A DNA stretch of 64,000 nucleotides from Mesorhizobium neociceri (GCF_013520985.1 NZ_JACDTY010000014.1:62001-126000); one strand, 5' to 3'; positions 1-10,996 are shown, numbered from the stretch's first letter. The notes: generated from the sequence alone by a model not told the origin. Numbers and translations: made by a program.

Positions 1-242
1 ACTGGATGTGGACAATCGCACTGCCCAAGCCAGGATCGTTCCATCAGACCGCCTCGCGGTGGTCGGCAACATTTGTTTCGAAGGCCGCTTCGACAGTGTT
101 CACGGGACGTTGTTCTCATGTTTCGAGGTCGCCGCGCATTGACAGCCATGCTGTCAGCAAGCACTCACTGAACCCAGCATGGGCTCTTTGGACTGAACGG
201 GTGGTTATTTCTGATCAACATCGATCCCGGAACCGGGATCTG
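1..242. other. Leader region upstream of the NRPS gene
   Basis: The NRPS reading frame is open from near the left edge, but residues encoded before position 243 resemble no adenylation domain and have a composition typical of untranslated DNA. I therefore treat this stretch as leader. An in-frame GTG at 201 is an alternative start. The only structure seen is the palindrome at 223-240. The upstream neighbour is outside the window. Confidence 0.4.
223..240. promoter_or_regulatory. Perfect 8-2-8 palindrome at the NRPS start
   Basis: GATCCCGG-AA-CCGGGATC is a perfect inverted repeat ending two bases before the ATG at 243, exactly where a ribosome binding site would lie. It could be an operator or an mRNA hairpin limiting translation. 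It also leaves the ATG without an obvious Shine-Dalgarno sequence, so GTG 201 cannot be excluded as the start. Confidence 0.4.
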
Positions 243-3200
243 ATGGACACGATACGTGGCCATGTGGACCGGCATGCGCGATCGCAGCAGGTGGCTCTGG
301 TGGCCACGGGCTGTGCGCCTCTCACCTATGAAGGGTTGGGGCGCCAGATTCGTTATGTCGGCGAAAGGCTGGCGCTGGAAGGCGTCGGGCCGTCGGACCG
401 CGTCGCCTTGCTGCTGCCAGAGGGCGCGCAAGCCGCGGTAGCGATCGTGACGGTTGCCGCCAATGCGGCATGCGCTCCTCTGAACCCCGGATGGCCCGTC
501 TATGAGCTTGAAGCACAGCTGGCCGCGCTGCGTGCCAGGGTGCTGATCGTGCCGCATGGCTGGCAATCGCCGCTGCTTGACGTCGCGGCGTCGCTGAACA
601 TGCGCATCCTGCACCTGCTTGCCGAGCCCGGCTTGGTGGCCGGGCTTTTCTCGCTGCAGGGCGAGGGTGGGGCGCATGGCGACGATCAGCCGTTGTCAGC
701 ACCACAGGGTGCAGCAACGCCGGACGATGCCGCGCTGCTGCTGTTCACGTCGGGCACGTCGGCGCGCCCCAAGCTGGTGCCGCTGAGCCAGCGAAACCTC
801 TGCGTTTCGGCACAGGACATCGCCGCGGCGCTGGGCCTTGGGCATGACGACCGCTGCCTGGGTGTGATGCCGCTGTTTCATATCCACGGCATCAGCTCCC
901 TTCTGGCGTCGTTGGTTTCAGGCGGCTGCTACATCAGCATGGCCGGTTTTTCCGTCGACAGCTTCTTCGGTTGTCTCGGCGAGTTCAGGCCAAGCTGGTA
1001 TTCGGCGTCGCCGACCATTCATCGCGCGGTCCTCGATCAGATCCATCTGTGTCGCACCGACCAGCGCCAAAGCGGCTTGCGCTTCGTTCGCTCGGCTTCG
1101 GCACCCATGCCGTCGCAATTGATCGCGGATATCGAAGCCGTGTTCGACGTACCGTTCGTCGAGGCCTATGGGATGACCGAGGCGGCGCCGCAGATTGCGA
1201 GCAATCGCCTTCCTCCTTTCGAACGCAAGCCTGGCTCCGTCGGCAAGGCCGCGGGTCCGGAAGTCGCCATCATGGATGAGGCCGGGCATCTCCTGCCGCC
1301 CGGCGCCAGTGGCGAGGTGGTCATTCGCGGCGCCAATGTCATGCACGGCTACGATGGCGACCTTGCCGCCAACGAAACCGCGTTTGTCGATGGCTGGCTG
1401 CGGACAGGCGATATGGGCCATCTCGATGCCGAAGCCTATCTGTTCGTCACCGGCCGGTTGAAGGACACCATCAATCGCGGCGGCGAAAAGATATCGCCGA
1501 CGCTGGTGGAGCAGGTCTTGCTCGACCATCCGGCGATCGAACAGGCGGTTGTTTTCGGCGTCCCGCATCTGGTGCTCGGCGAGACCATAGAAGCGGCTAT
1601 CGTGCTCAAACCCGGGCAGGAGGCGTCGGCTCGGCAGATCCGTGGCTTTGTCGCCAAGCGGCTGGCTGGCTCGAAGGTGCCGCAGCGCATCGTTCTGGTG
1701 GGTGAACTGCCTGTCGATGCCAATGGAAAGCTCAATCGCCGGCATCTGGCCCTGGCGCTGGCTCCGCAGAACGGTCAATCCGATCGGTCGCAAGCCGGCG
1801 AGCCGGTTGCTCCCCGCACTGCCACCGAGCGCCGGGTGGCGGCGGTTCTGGCCGAAGTGCTGGGAAGCGAGCCGCCTGGCATCCATGACGACTTCTTCGA
1901 TCTCGGCGGCCATTCGTTGACCGCGATGCAGGTTCTCGCCCGACTGCGGTCGATCTTCCAGGTCGAATTGCCGGTCGATTGCATGTTTGACAGCCCGACG
2001 ATCGCGCGGCTGTCGCAGCGCATCGGCGAAGAGATGGCCAATCTCGTCGCGGACGGCGCGGCGCGGCTGGAACAAGGATCGGCGTCTGCATCCGGCGCGC
2101 GCATTCCCCACCGTCCCGATGGGGCGTCCGCGCCGCTCGCATCCGCACAGCAACGCGTCTATTTTCTCGACCGGATGGGCGCCGGCGGCGCCTACAACAC
2201 GTCGGTCTCACTGTGGCTGACAGGTGCGCTCGACCAGCGCGCACTGGTGTTGGCGCTCGATGAAATTCGCCGACGGCACGACATCTTGCGCACCACCTTT
2301 CACATGCGCGACGGCGAGCCGGTGCAACTGGTTTCCGAATTTCGGCAAACCAGCATGGCGACGATCGACCTGACCGGCCTCGGGATGGATGCAGCCGCCG
2401 CCGAGGCAACGCGCCTTGCCGGCGAGGATAGCGCCGAACCATTCGATCTGGCGCAAGGCCCACTGTTTCGCGCCAGCCTGATCCGGCTGGCACCTGAAGA
2501 ACATGCGCTGCTTCTGACGATGCATCACATCATCTTCGACGGCTGGTCGACCGGCGTCTTGCATGCCGAACTGAAGCAGCTCTACCAAGCATTTCGTGAC
2601 GAGCGGGCATCGCCGCTGGAGGAACTGCCGCTTCAATACGGCGACTTCGCCTCCTGGCAGCAACGCGGCATCGAGACAGCGGAGATCGAGCGTCAAACCG
2701 GTTATTGGACCCGTCGGCTCGAGGGGTTGCCACCGGCCTGCACGCTGCCAAGCGACCGGTCTCGCCCGGCGACCCAATCCTATCGCGGCGGCACGCTGCA
2801 AACGAAGATCGACCGCCAGACGACGGACCGGTTGAAGGCCCTCGGTCGCAGCCATGATGCGACCCCCTTCATGATTTTTCTGGCGGCGTTCAAGACATTG
2901 CTCTTTCGCCACAACGACCAGCACGATTGCATCATCGGCGTGCCGATCGCCAATCGTCCGAGGAGGGAACTGGAACAGCTGATCGGGTTTTTCGCCAACA
3001 CGCTGGTGTTGCGCACGACGCTTGCCGGCGACCCCTCCTTTGTTGAATTGCTCGGCCGCATCCGATCGACGGCGCTCGGCGCTTATGCGCACCAGGACGT
3101 CGCGCTCGAACGCATCGTCGAGCAGCTGAAGATCCGGCGCGATCCTGGCCACCCCCCGGTGTTCCAGATCATGTTCGCGTTTCAGAATGTTCCGGATGCG

Positions 3201-6200
3201 CCATTTCAGCCAATCGACAACTCAGCGGGATCTGCCTTCGATCTCGCGCCGGGCCTCGCGGCGCGGCCGCTGCGCATCGACAAGGTAGCGGCGAAATTCG
3301 ACCTCACGCTGTACCTGTCGGAAACTCCGCAGGGGATGGCCGCGACCTGGCAATTCAACGCCGATCTGTACGAGCCGGCCACGATCGAGCGGCTGTCCCG
3401 TCAGTTCCAGGCTTTGCTCGAAGGCATAGCAAGCGATCCCGGGCAAAGACTGTCGCAACTGCCGCTGTTGCCCGAGATCGACCGTCGCCAGATCGTGATC
3501 GAGTGGAACCGCACGGATGCAGGCGAGCTGCTGGGGCAGGATTATGTCAGGCTGTTCGAGGCGCAGGTTGGACTTACACCCGGCTCCGTCGCCGTGCTCG
3601 ATCAGGATCGGCAGTTTACCTACCGCGAGCTCAACGAGCGTTCCAACCGCTTCGCCCATTATTTTCGCAGCTGTGGTGTAGTCAGCGAGACATTGACCGC
3701 GATCTGCCTGCCGAGGTCTGCCGAGACGCTGGCCGTGTTGCTGGGTGTATGGAAGGCGGGCGGTGCATTTCTGCCGCTCGACCCCGACCATCCGCCGGAA
3801 CGCATTGCCTTTATGTTGCGCGATGCAGGGGCGGCGCTGCTCATAACGGAAACTGCGCTTTTGCCGACATTCAGCGCGGCAACGGTGCAGACCATCTGCA
3901 TCGACGCCTGCCAGCCATCTGTCGCCGTGCAGGACCCTGGCAATCCCGGTATCACCCCGATGGCAGATGCACTGGCTTACGTGATCTATACGTCGGGCTC
4001 TACCGGTAAACCAAAGGGCGTGATGATCACGCAGGCCAACGTCGGTCACTATGCTCAGGCGATGGTTCGCGCTGTCGCCATTCGTCCGGACGACATCTAT
4101 CTGCACACTGCCTCTTTTTCGTTTTCCTCTTCGATACGGCAGTTTGCCGTCCCGCTGTCATGCGGCGCGGCAGTGTCCATCGCCTCGGCCCAGGAGATAG
4201 CTGACCCGCACTTGCTGTTCGAGACGGTGCGCCGCCAGCGCGTGACGGTGCTGGATCTTGTCCCATCCTTCTCGGCTGGTTGCCTGCAGGTCTTGATGTC
4301 GCTCGACCAATTCGTGCGGGCAAGACTGCTCGACAATCGGCTGCGGCTGATGCTGTCGGCCAGCGAGCCTTTGTCCAGCACGCTGGTCGAAAAATGGCGG
4401 CGCCTCTGCAAGACGGGGACGCAATTCATCAACATGTTCGGCCAGACCGAAACGACGGGGATCGTGACCGTCCATCCCATTCCGATCGAAGGCGAGGCGG
4501 CGGCGATGGTGCCGATCGGCCGGCCGATCGCCAACACGCAGGCCTATGTGCTGGACGCGTCCCTCAGCCCGGTTCCGGTTGGCATCAGCGGCGAGCTGTA
4601 TGTCGGCGGCGCCAGCATAGGCCGCGGCTACATCAATCATCTCGAGGCCAATAATTTCGTGCCGAACCCGTTCAGCGCGGACGATGGCGATTGGCTGCAG
4701 CGAACCGGCGATCTGGCGCGTTATCGGCCGGACGGGATAATCGAAATAGCCGGACGCGCCGACGAACAGGTCAAAGTTCGCGGCTTCCGCATCGAACCAG
4801 GGGAGATCGAGGCCGCGATCCATGCGCATCCGGAGGTGCGCGAGTGTCTCGTCGGTGTTGTCGAGGAAGATGATGATCTGGGCGATGGCAAACGCCTGGT
4901 CGCTTTCGTTGCGGCCAAGGAGCCTGATGATGCGCAAACGCCCGCTTTGTCCCGGCGGCTGCGCGAATTTCTGCGCCAGCAGCTGCCGCACTACATGCTG
5001 CCTCAGCGCATTGTCGTTGTGGACCGCTTGCCGCGCCTGCCGAACGGCAAGATCGACCGGCGGGTCGCGATCGCCAGGCAAATTGAGGCGCTGGCCCGGT
5101 CGAGTGAAGGCATGCTCCCCACGAGCCAGACCGAACCACGCGGGGTGGGCCAGGCCGGCGCCGAGACAATACTGGCGCAGGTCTGGAAAAAAGTCCTGCG
5201 GCTGGACGAGGTTGGGCTGCACGACAACTTCTTCGACCTCGGCGGCAATTCCATCCTCAGTATCAACATAGTCGTCGAAGCCGGCAAAGCCGGTCTGGGC
5301 GTCGAGTTGCGTCAGCTCTACCAGCACCAGACGATCGCCGATCTGGCGCGCGCCATTGCTCGGGCGAGCCTGGGAAAGGCAGTCGCGACGGTCCCGGCAA
5401 CAGCCACAAATCCAGCGAAAATCCTGGTGACGATCGAAAGCCTTCGCGCCTACGGCCGCGAAGCACTGACACGGGCCGGATTGACCCCTAGGGGTGCGGA
5501 GATCGTCACCGAAGTGCAGCTCGAGGCAAGCCTGCGCGGACAGCCGACGCACGACATGGTCAGCATCCCGCGCTATGCCTCGCGGATTGCTGCGGGCAAG
5601 ATCAACCCGCGGCCGCAAATCCGCATCGAGCATGAGAGCGCCACCATCGCGCGCATCGATGGCGACAACGGTCCGGGCCAGTGGGTCAGCACGGTGGCAA
5701 TGGACCTCGCCATCGAAAAGGCAAGCAAGGACGGCGTCGGCATTGTCAGTGTGCGCCGCTCCAACCATTTCGGCGCCGCCGGCCACTATGTCTGGCAAGC
5801 GGCCAGGAAAGGCCTGGTCGGTCTGTGCACAACCAATGGACCGCTGATCCTGGCGCCGACGGGCGGCGTCACGCCGACATTCGGCAACAATCCGCTCGGC
5901 GTCGGCATTCCCGCAGGGCGGCATTTCCCGATCCTTCTCGATGTCGCCATGAGCGTTGCGCCGCGCGGCAAGATCGGCCTGTCGGTTGCCGAAGGCAGTC
6001 CGTTGCCCGCAGGCTGGATCCTCGACCGTTTCGGGCGTCCTTCGACGGACCTCGGCGATCTCGCCGCCGGGCTCGGCGTGCCGATCGGCGGCCACAAGGG
6101 GTATGGCCTGGCCTTGGTCATGGAGGTGCTTGCCGGCGTGCTCAGCGGTGCCGGTTTTGGCGCCGACCACCATCAGGACAGGTTGCGTGAGGGCGCTCCC

Positions 6201-6497
6201 AATTACGGCCATTTCTTCATGGCGCTCGATCCGGAGCGGTTCATGCCGGCATCGGATTTCACCCGGCGTGTCGATCGGCTGATCGAGCAGACCAGGAACG
6301 GCGAGCGCGCCGAAGACGCCAGCGAAATCCTGGTTCCCGGCGAGATGGAATTGCGCACCCGCCAGCAGAGCCTGAGCGAAGGTGTGCGATTGCGCCCATC
6401 GACCTACAGGGCGCTCGTCGCCTACGCCCGCAGGGCCGGGCTCGACGCCGAACTGGATGTCGTCAGCGAAAACCAGCTCGCCGAGAGCCATGGCTGA
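243..6497 (+). CDS. NRPS, AL-PCP-C-A-PCP, with C-terminal Ldh2 oxidoreductase domain
   Basis: A 2084-residue assembly-line enzyme. Domain 1 (about 5-510) is an AMP-forming acyl ligase: TSGTS loop, MPLFHIHG and EAYGMTEAA, closer to the oxalyl-CoA/acyl-CoA synthetase type than to amino-acid adenylation domains. PCP1 carries LGGHS, Ser about 558. The condensation domain (about 632-1060) has an intact HHIIFDG at about 761. Adenylation domain 2 (about 1110-1610) has YTSGSTGKPKG near 1249, but the A4 region reads SFSFSSSIRQF, so the Asp that normally binds the alpha-amino group is absent. PCP2 carries LGGNS, Ser about 1670. Residues about 1727-2084 form a full-length malate/lactate-dehydrogenase-2 fold (SNHFGAAG near 1840, NPLGVGIP, GGHKGYG at 1949-1955), the family containing piperideine/pyrroline-2-carboxylate reductases. 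There is no thioesterase. The stop overlaps the next ATG by 8 bp, implying coupling. The product is unknown. The start codon is uncertain. Confidence 0.85.
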   Translation: MDTIRGHVDRHARSQQVALVATGCAPLTYEGLGRQIRYVGERLALEGVGPSDRVALLLPEGAQAAVAIVTVAANAACAPLNPGWPVYELEAQLAALRARVLIVPHGWQSPLLDVAASLNMRILHLLAEPGLVAGLFSLQGEGGAHGDDQPLSAPQGAATPDDAALLLFTSGTSARPKLVPLSQRNLCVSAQDIAAALGLGHDDRCLGVMPLFHIHGISSLLASLVSGGCYISMAGFSVDSFFGCLGEFRPSWYSASPTIHRAVLDQIHLCRTDQRQSGLRFVRSASAPMPSQLIADIEAVFDVPFVEAYGMTEAAPQIASNRLPPFERKPGSVGKAAGPEVAIMDEAGHLLPPGASGEVVIRGANVMHGYDGDLAANETAFVDGWLRTGDMGHLDAEAYLFVTGRLKDTINRGGEKISPTLVEQVLLDHPAIEQAVVFGVPHLVLGETIEAAIVLKPGQEASARQIRGFVAKRLAGSKVPQRIVLVGELPVDANGKLNRRHLALALAPQNGQSDRSQAGEPVAPRTATERRVAAVLAEVLGSEPPGIHDDFFDLGGHSLTAMQVLARLRSIFQVELPVDCMFDSPTIARLSQRIGEEMANLVADGAARLEQGSASASGARIPHRPDGASAPLASAQQRVYFLDRMGAGGAYNTSVSLWLTGALDQRALVLALDEIRRRHDILRTTFHMRDGEPVQLVSEFRQTSMATIDLTGLGMDAAAAEATRLAGEDSAEPFDLAQGPLFRASLIRLAPEEHALLLTMHHIIFDGWSTGVLHAELKQLYQAFRDERASPLEELPLQYGDFASWQQRGIETAEIERQTGYWTRRLEGLPPACTLPSDRSRPATQSYRGGTLQTKIDRQTTDRLKALGRSHDATPFMIFLAAFKTLLFRHNDQHDCIIGVPIANRPRRELEQLIGFFANTLVLRTTLAGDPSFVELLGRIRSTALGAYAHQDVALERIVEQLKIRRDPGHPPVFQIMFAFQNVPDAPFQPIDNSAGSAFDLAPGLAARPLRIDKVAAKFDLTLYLSETPQGMAATWQFNADLYEPATIERLSRQFQALLEGIASDPGQRLSQLPLLPEIDRRQIVIEWNRTDAGELLGQDYVRLFEAQVGLTPGSVAVLDQDRQFTYRELNERSNRFAHYFRSCGVVSETLTAICLPRSAETLAVLLGVWKAGGAFLPLDPDHPPERIAFMLRDAGAALLITETALLPTFSAATVQTICIDACQPSVAVQDPGNPGITPMADALAYVIYTSGSTGKPKGVMITQANVGHYAQAMVRAVAIRPDDIYLHTASFSFSSSIRQFAVPLSCGAAVSIASAQEIADPHLLFETVRRQRVTVLDLVPSFSAGCLQVLMSLDQFVRARLLDNRLRLMLSASEPLSSTLVEKWRRLCKTGTQFINMFGQTETTGIVTVHPIPIEGEAAAMVPIGRPIANTQAYVLDASLSPVPVGISGELYVGGASIGRGYINHLEANNFVPNPFSADDGDWLQRTGDLARYRPDGIIEIAGRADEQVKVRGFRIEPGEIEAAIHAHPEVRECLVGVVEEDDDLGDGKRLVAFVAAKEPDDAQTPALSRRLREFLRQQLPHYMLPQRIVVVDRLPRLPNGKIDRRVAIARQIEALARSSEGMLPTSQTEPRGVGQAGAETILAQVWKKVLRLDEVGLHDNFFDLGGNSILSINIVVEAGKAGLGVELRQLYQHQTIADLARAIARASLGKAVATVPATATNPAKILVTIESLRAYGREALTRAGLTPRGAEIVTEVQLEASLRGQPTHDMVSIPRYASRIAAGKINPRPQIRIEHESATIARIDGDNGPGQWVSTVAMDLAIEKASKDGVGIVSVRRSNHFGAAGHYVWQAARKGLVGLCTTNGPLILAPTGGVTPTFGNNPLGVGIPAGRHFPILLDVAMSVAPRGKIGLSVAEGSPLPAGWILDRFGRPSTDLGDLAAGLGVPIGGHKGYGLALVMEVLAGVLSGAGFGADHHQDRLREGAPNYGHFFMALDPERFMPASDFTRRVDRLIEQTRNGERAEDASEILVPGEMELRTRQQSLSEGVRLRPSTYRALVAYARRAGLDAELDVVSENQLAESHG

Positions 6498-8142
6498 GCC
6501 GGCGATGGCGTTCGACCGGGCCGAGCTGGATCAGAGCATCCCGGCACGCTTCGACAAAGTGGTGCGCGAACATGCCACGCACGTGGCGATCGGCGGCGTC
6601 CGGCCGTGGACATATGGCGATGTTGAACAGCGCGCCAATCAGTTGGCCCGGGCGATCCTCGACCGCACGCAGCAGGGGCGCGGATGTGTCGCCTATCTCG
6701 TCGACCATTCGCCTGAGATGGTGATCTGCGCGCTGGCGGCGCTGAAGGCGGCAAAGGCGTTCCTTTGCATCCACCCCGCAATGCCGCCAAACGCCCAGCG
6801 TGACATCGTCAGCGACGCAGCGCCGGATCTGCTGCTTGCCGATGCGGCGCACGCAACCGCTGCGCGCGAGCTGGTCGATGACGACAGCCGGCTTCTCCTG
6901 CTCGATGACATCGACGCGCGTTTCTCCGCGGATGCACTGCATGTTGCGGTCGCCCCTGGCGACCCCGCCGGGATCTTTTACACCTCGGGAAGCACCGGGC
7001 GGCCAAAAGGTGTGGTGAAGAGCCATCGCGCGGTGCTGCATCGGGCCTGGCTTTGTGCTCGATATGACGGGGTGAACGCGACGGACCGGCAGTCGCTTCT
7101 GACCTATTGCAGCTTCGCCTCATCGGAGGCCGACGTCTTCGGAGCACTGCTCAACGGCGCCACGCTGGAACTCTACGATGCCGCATCGCGTGGCCTCGGC
7201 GACCTCGGAGCGTGGATCGACGCGCGTCGCATCACGCTGCTTCATCCGCCCGTCATGCTGTTTCGCAAATATCTTGAGATGATCGAGGGCAGCGGCCTGC
7301 ACCCCTCGGTCCGGCTGGTGGCGCTGGCAGGTCAAACCGTCATTGGCTCCGATATCGAGCAATGGCGCCATCGCTTCTCCAGGTCCTGCGCCTTGCGCCA
7401 TCGCTTCTCCTCCACCGAAGCCGGCCATATTGCCGTGGCATCGGTGGCTCCGGGCGAGACACTTGCGCCAGGCACCGTACCGCCGCCGCGCGCGGTCGCT
7501 GACAAGTTTCTCCTGATCGTCGATGAACAAGGCCAGCCGGTCGAACAGGGAAGCGTTGGCGAACTCGTCGTTCGCAGCGCGTTTCTGGCTCACGGCTATT
7601 GGCGGCAGGCGTCCGAAACGGCGAAGTATTTCCGCAACGATCCCGATTTTCCCGACCAGCATCTGTTCCACACCGGTGACATCGGGCGTTTGTCGGGCGA
7701 TGGCAGTTTCGAATTCATTGGGCGCCGAGACGACCAGGTGAAGGTGCGCGGCTACCGCGTCGAAACGCGGGAAATCGAGCAGGCATTCATGCTGCTTCCA
7801 ACCGTCAGGGAAGCCGCTGTCGTCACCGAGCTTCGCCAGGATGCACACCAGCTTGCTGCGTTCGTGGTCATGAAGCAGGGCGCATTGTTTCGAGCCGAGG
7901 TCCTGAGGGCCGGATTGCGGCCGATCCTGCCGCAATGGAAGATTCCAGCCCGTATCCACGCGATTGAAACATTGCCGTTGACGCCGACCGGCAAGATAGA
8001 CCGGCCGCTGCTCCTGCAGTATTTGCAAGCGCGCAGACCTGCCGAAACCAGCGAGGAAGCGACTGAGGGGAATGCGGACGGGTTGGCTGCAAGACTGATC
8101 AAGATATGGCAAGGGCTTTTAGGCCGCCCTAGCAACTGGTGA
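6490..8142 (+). CDS. Adenylation-domain protein ending inside a carrier domain
   Basis: A 550-residue AMP-binding enzyme translated from an ATG inside the end of the NRPS frame. It has the YTSGSTGRPKGVVKSH loop, an acceptor region with SSTEAG, GDIGRLSGDG, and the C-terminal lid ending PTGKIDRP. As in the NRPS, the A4 region (CSFASSEADVF) lacks the usual FD aspartate, so a substrate other than a standard alpha-amino acid is likely. After the lid the protein continues ARLIKIWQGLLGRP, the recognisable first helix of a peptidyl carrier domain, then stops before the DxFFxLGGxS motif. No carrier-like sequence follows in other frames. It may act in trans on another carrier, or be a truncated module of the same assembly line. 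Confidence 0.8.
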   Translation: MAEPAMAFDRAELDQSIPARFDKVVREHATHVAIGGVRPWTYGDVEQRANQLARAILDRTQQGRGCVAYLVDHSPEMVICALAALKAAKAFLCIHPAMPPNAQRDIVSDAAPDLLLADAAHATAARELVDDDSRLLLLDDIDARFSADALHVAVAPGDPAGIFYTSGSTGRPKGVVKSHRAVLHRAWLCARYDGVNATDRQSLLTYCSFASSEADVFGALLNGATLELYDAASRGLGDLGAWIDARRITLLHPPVMLFRKYLEMIEGSGLHPSVRLVALAGQTVIGSDIEQWRHRFSRSCALRHRFSSTEAGHIAVASVAPGETLAPGTVPPPRAVADKFLLIVDEQGQPVEQGSVGELVVRSAFLAHGYWRQASETAKYFRNDPDFPDQHLFHTGDIGRLSGDGSFEFIGRRDDQVKVRGYRVETREIEQAFMLLPTVREAAVVTELRQDAHQLAAFVVMKQGALFRAEVLRAGLRPILPQWKIPARIHAIETLPLTPTGKIDRPLLLQYLQARRPAETSEEATEGNADGLAARLIKIWQGLLGRPSNW

Positions 8143-8233
8143 CATCGGGCTCCGCGGCAGCCTCGCCGATCCCGAGGGGAAACCGCTTACGGGTCGCGGC
8201 CCACCTCGGCCGGTTCAACCCAGGGAGGAAAAA

Positions 8234-8899
8234 ATGTCGATCAAGGTGATCGGAGCGGGCTTTGGCCGTACCGGCACGGATTCGATGCGCGAAGCGCTGA
8301 CCATCCTCGGCCTGGGTCCCTGTCATCATATGTCCGAAGTCATCGCCAATGAGGGGCAGAAGCGGCTCTGGCGCGCGCTGGTGAAGGGTGCTGCGCCCGA
8401 CTGGAGCGAACTGTTTGCCGGCTATGCCTCCTGCATGGACTGGCCGTCGGCGCATTACTGGCGCGAGCTGATCGAGGTCTATCCCGACGCCTCGGTCATC
8501 CTCACCTGGCGCTCGCCGGAAAGCTGGTGGCAGAGTTTCGAGAAGACCATCCTGGCCGGCATCAGCCAGCTGAGGGATGAGGAGGCGCTGGGCATTTCCT
8601 TGATCGCCAAGCAAGTCTTCGGCGGCAAGGCACATGATGGCGCGACCGCGATTGCCCTCTATGAAGCCAACGTCGCCGCGGTCATGACGTCAGTGCCGCC
8701 GGAGCGGCTGCTGGTCCACAAACTGGGCGACGGCTGGGACACGCTGTGCGCGCATCTGCGCGTTCCAGTGCCGGACCAGCCCTATCCCAATCGCAACGAC
8801 ACCAGGGAATTTCAGGCGCAATTTGGGCTGACCGGCGGCGCTGAGCAAGGCAGCGGCCCTAATACTCCTGCGCCGTCGGCCGGAACAGGATCTCGTTGA
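8234..8899 (+). CDS. Sulfotransferase-family protein
   Basis: 221 residues, preceded by AGGGAGG about 8 bp before the ATG. The N terminus [17 protein letters not shown] (about 6-22) matches the 5'-phosphosulfate-binding loop of bacterial sulfotransferase-like proteins, and [10 protein letters not shown] in the middle matches the PAPS 3'-phosphate strand region. Members of this family are often uncharacterised and may bind other substrates. The last 15 or so codons overlap the convergent SDR gene, so the low-complexity tail may not be conserved. It lies about 90 bp after the truncated adenylation gene and could decorate the NRPS product, but nothing in the sequence proves a link. Confidence 0.7.
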   Translation: MSIKVIGAGFGRTGTDSMREALTILGLGPCHHMSEVIANEGQKRLWRALVKGAAPDWSELFAGYASCMDWPSAHYWRELIEVYPDASVILTWRSPESWWQSFEKTILAGISQLRDEEALGISLIAKQVFGGKAHDGATAIALYEANVAAVMTSVPPERLLVHKLGDGWDTLCAHLRVPVPDQPYPNRNDTREFQAQFGLTGGAEQGSGPNTPAPSAGTGSR

Positions 8900-9599
8900 T
8901 GTCGACGTCGTCGGGCTGGCTCATGGCAAACACCACCGTTCGGGCGAAGGAATCGGCCGGGATGGCCACCCGGTCGTAAAGCGCGCGCACGCCTTCTGCG
9001 ACATCGGCCTCGGTGACGCTGTCCGGCAATTCCGTCGCCACCGCACCTGGCGAAATGATGGTGGTGCGGATGTTGTAGGGCTTCACCTCCTGGCGCAGCC
9101 CTTCCGAGATGACGCGCACCGCATGCTTGGTGGCGGCATAGACCGCGCCGCCCGGCCCGACCTTATGGCCGGCGACCGACGAAACGTTGATGATGTGGCC
9201 GCTCTTCTGCGTCTTCATGTGCGGTAGGGCAGCGGCGATGCCATAGAGCACGCCCTTGATGTTGACGTCGATCATCCGGTCCCAGTCCTCGACTTTGCCG
9301 CGCTCCAGCGGTGAGTGCGGCATCAGCCCGGCATTGTTGATGATGACGTCGACCCGGCCATGCACCTTCACCGCATGGTTGACGAGACGCCGGACCTGAT
9401 CGACATCGGTGACGTCGGTCTGCAGGATAGCGTCCTTGCCGAGTGAAAGCTCAGTTGCCAGCGCCTGCAAGCGATCGAGACGTCGCGCGCCCAGCACGAG
9501 TTTCGCGCCTTCTTTCGCCAGCAGCCGTGCGGCGGCTTCGCCAAGCCCGCTGCTGGCGCCGGTGATGACGACGACCTTGTTTTCGATACCTTGTGCCAT
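8859..9599 (-). CDS. Short-chain dehydrogenase/reductase
   Basis: 246 residues, classical SDR fold. The cofactor loop GASSGLG is at 14-20 and NNAG at 88-91. Ser140/141, Tyr154 and Lys158 form the catalytic set in a YxxxK arrangement. GARR after the second strand suggests NADP(H). The C-terminal part LFRPTAQEY matches the large group of SDRs of the YdfG/clavulanate type found beside aldo-keto reductases. It is the last gene of a minus-strand run of five reading away from the LysR gene at 11886 and starts 27 bp after the aldo-keto reductase stop. Substrate not predictable. Confidence 0.85.
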   Translation of the reverse strand: MAQGIENKVVVITGASSGLGEAAARLLAKEGAKLVLGARRLDRLQALATELSLGKDAILQTDVTDVDQVRRLVNHAVKVHGRVDVIINNAGLMPHSPLERGKVEDWDRMIDVNIKGVLYGIAAALPHMKTQKSGHIINVSSVAGHKVGPGGAVYAATKHAVRVISEGLRQEVKPYNIRTTIISPGAVATELPDSVTEADVAEGVRALYDRVAIPADSFARTVVFAMSQPDDVDINEILFRPTAQEY

Positions 9600-9626
9600 G
9601 ACTCTACCCTTCTGATTTCGTCGCGA

Positions 9627-10992
<1,366 letters not shown>

Positions 10993-10996
10993 GTCC

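Noticed and set aside
4158-6491. Long minus-strand open frame (777 codons) across the NRPS gene
   Set aside because: It is antisense to well-supported adenylation, carrier and Ldh2 domains, and its translation has no family motifs. High GC content commonly keeps such frames open.
8143-8233. Rest of the carrier domain after the truncated adenylation protein
   Set aside because: All three forward frames were read; none contains an LGGxS-type motif or carrier-like helices.
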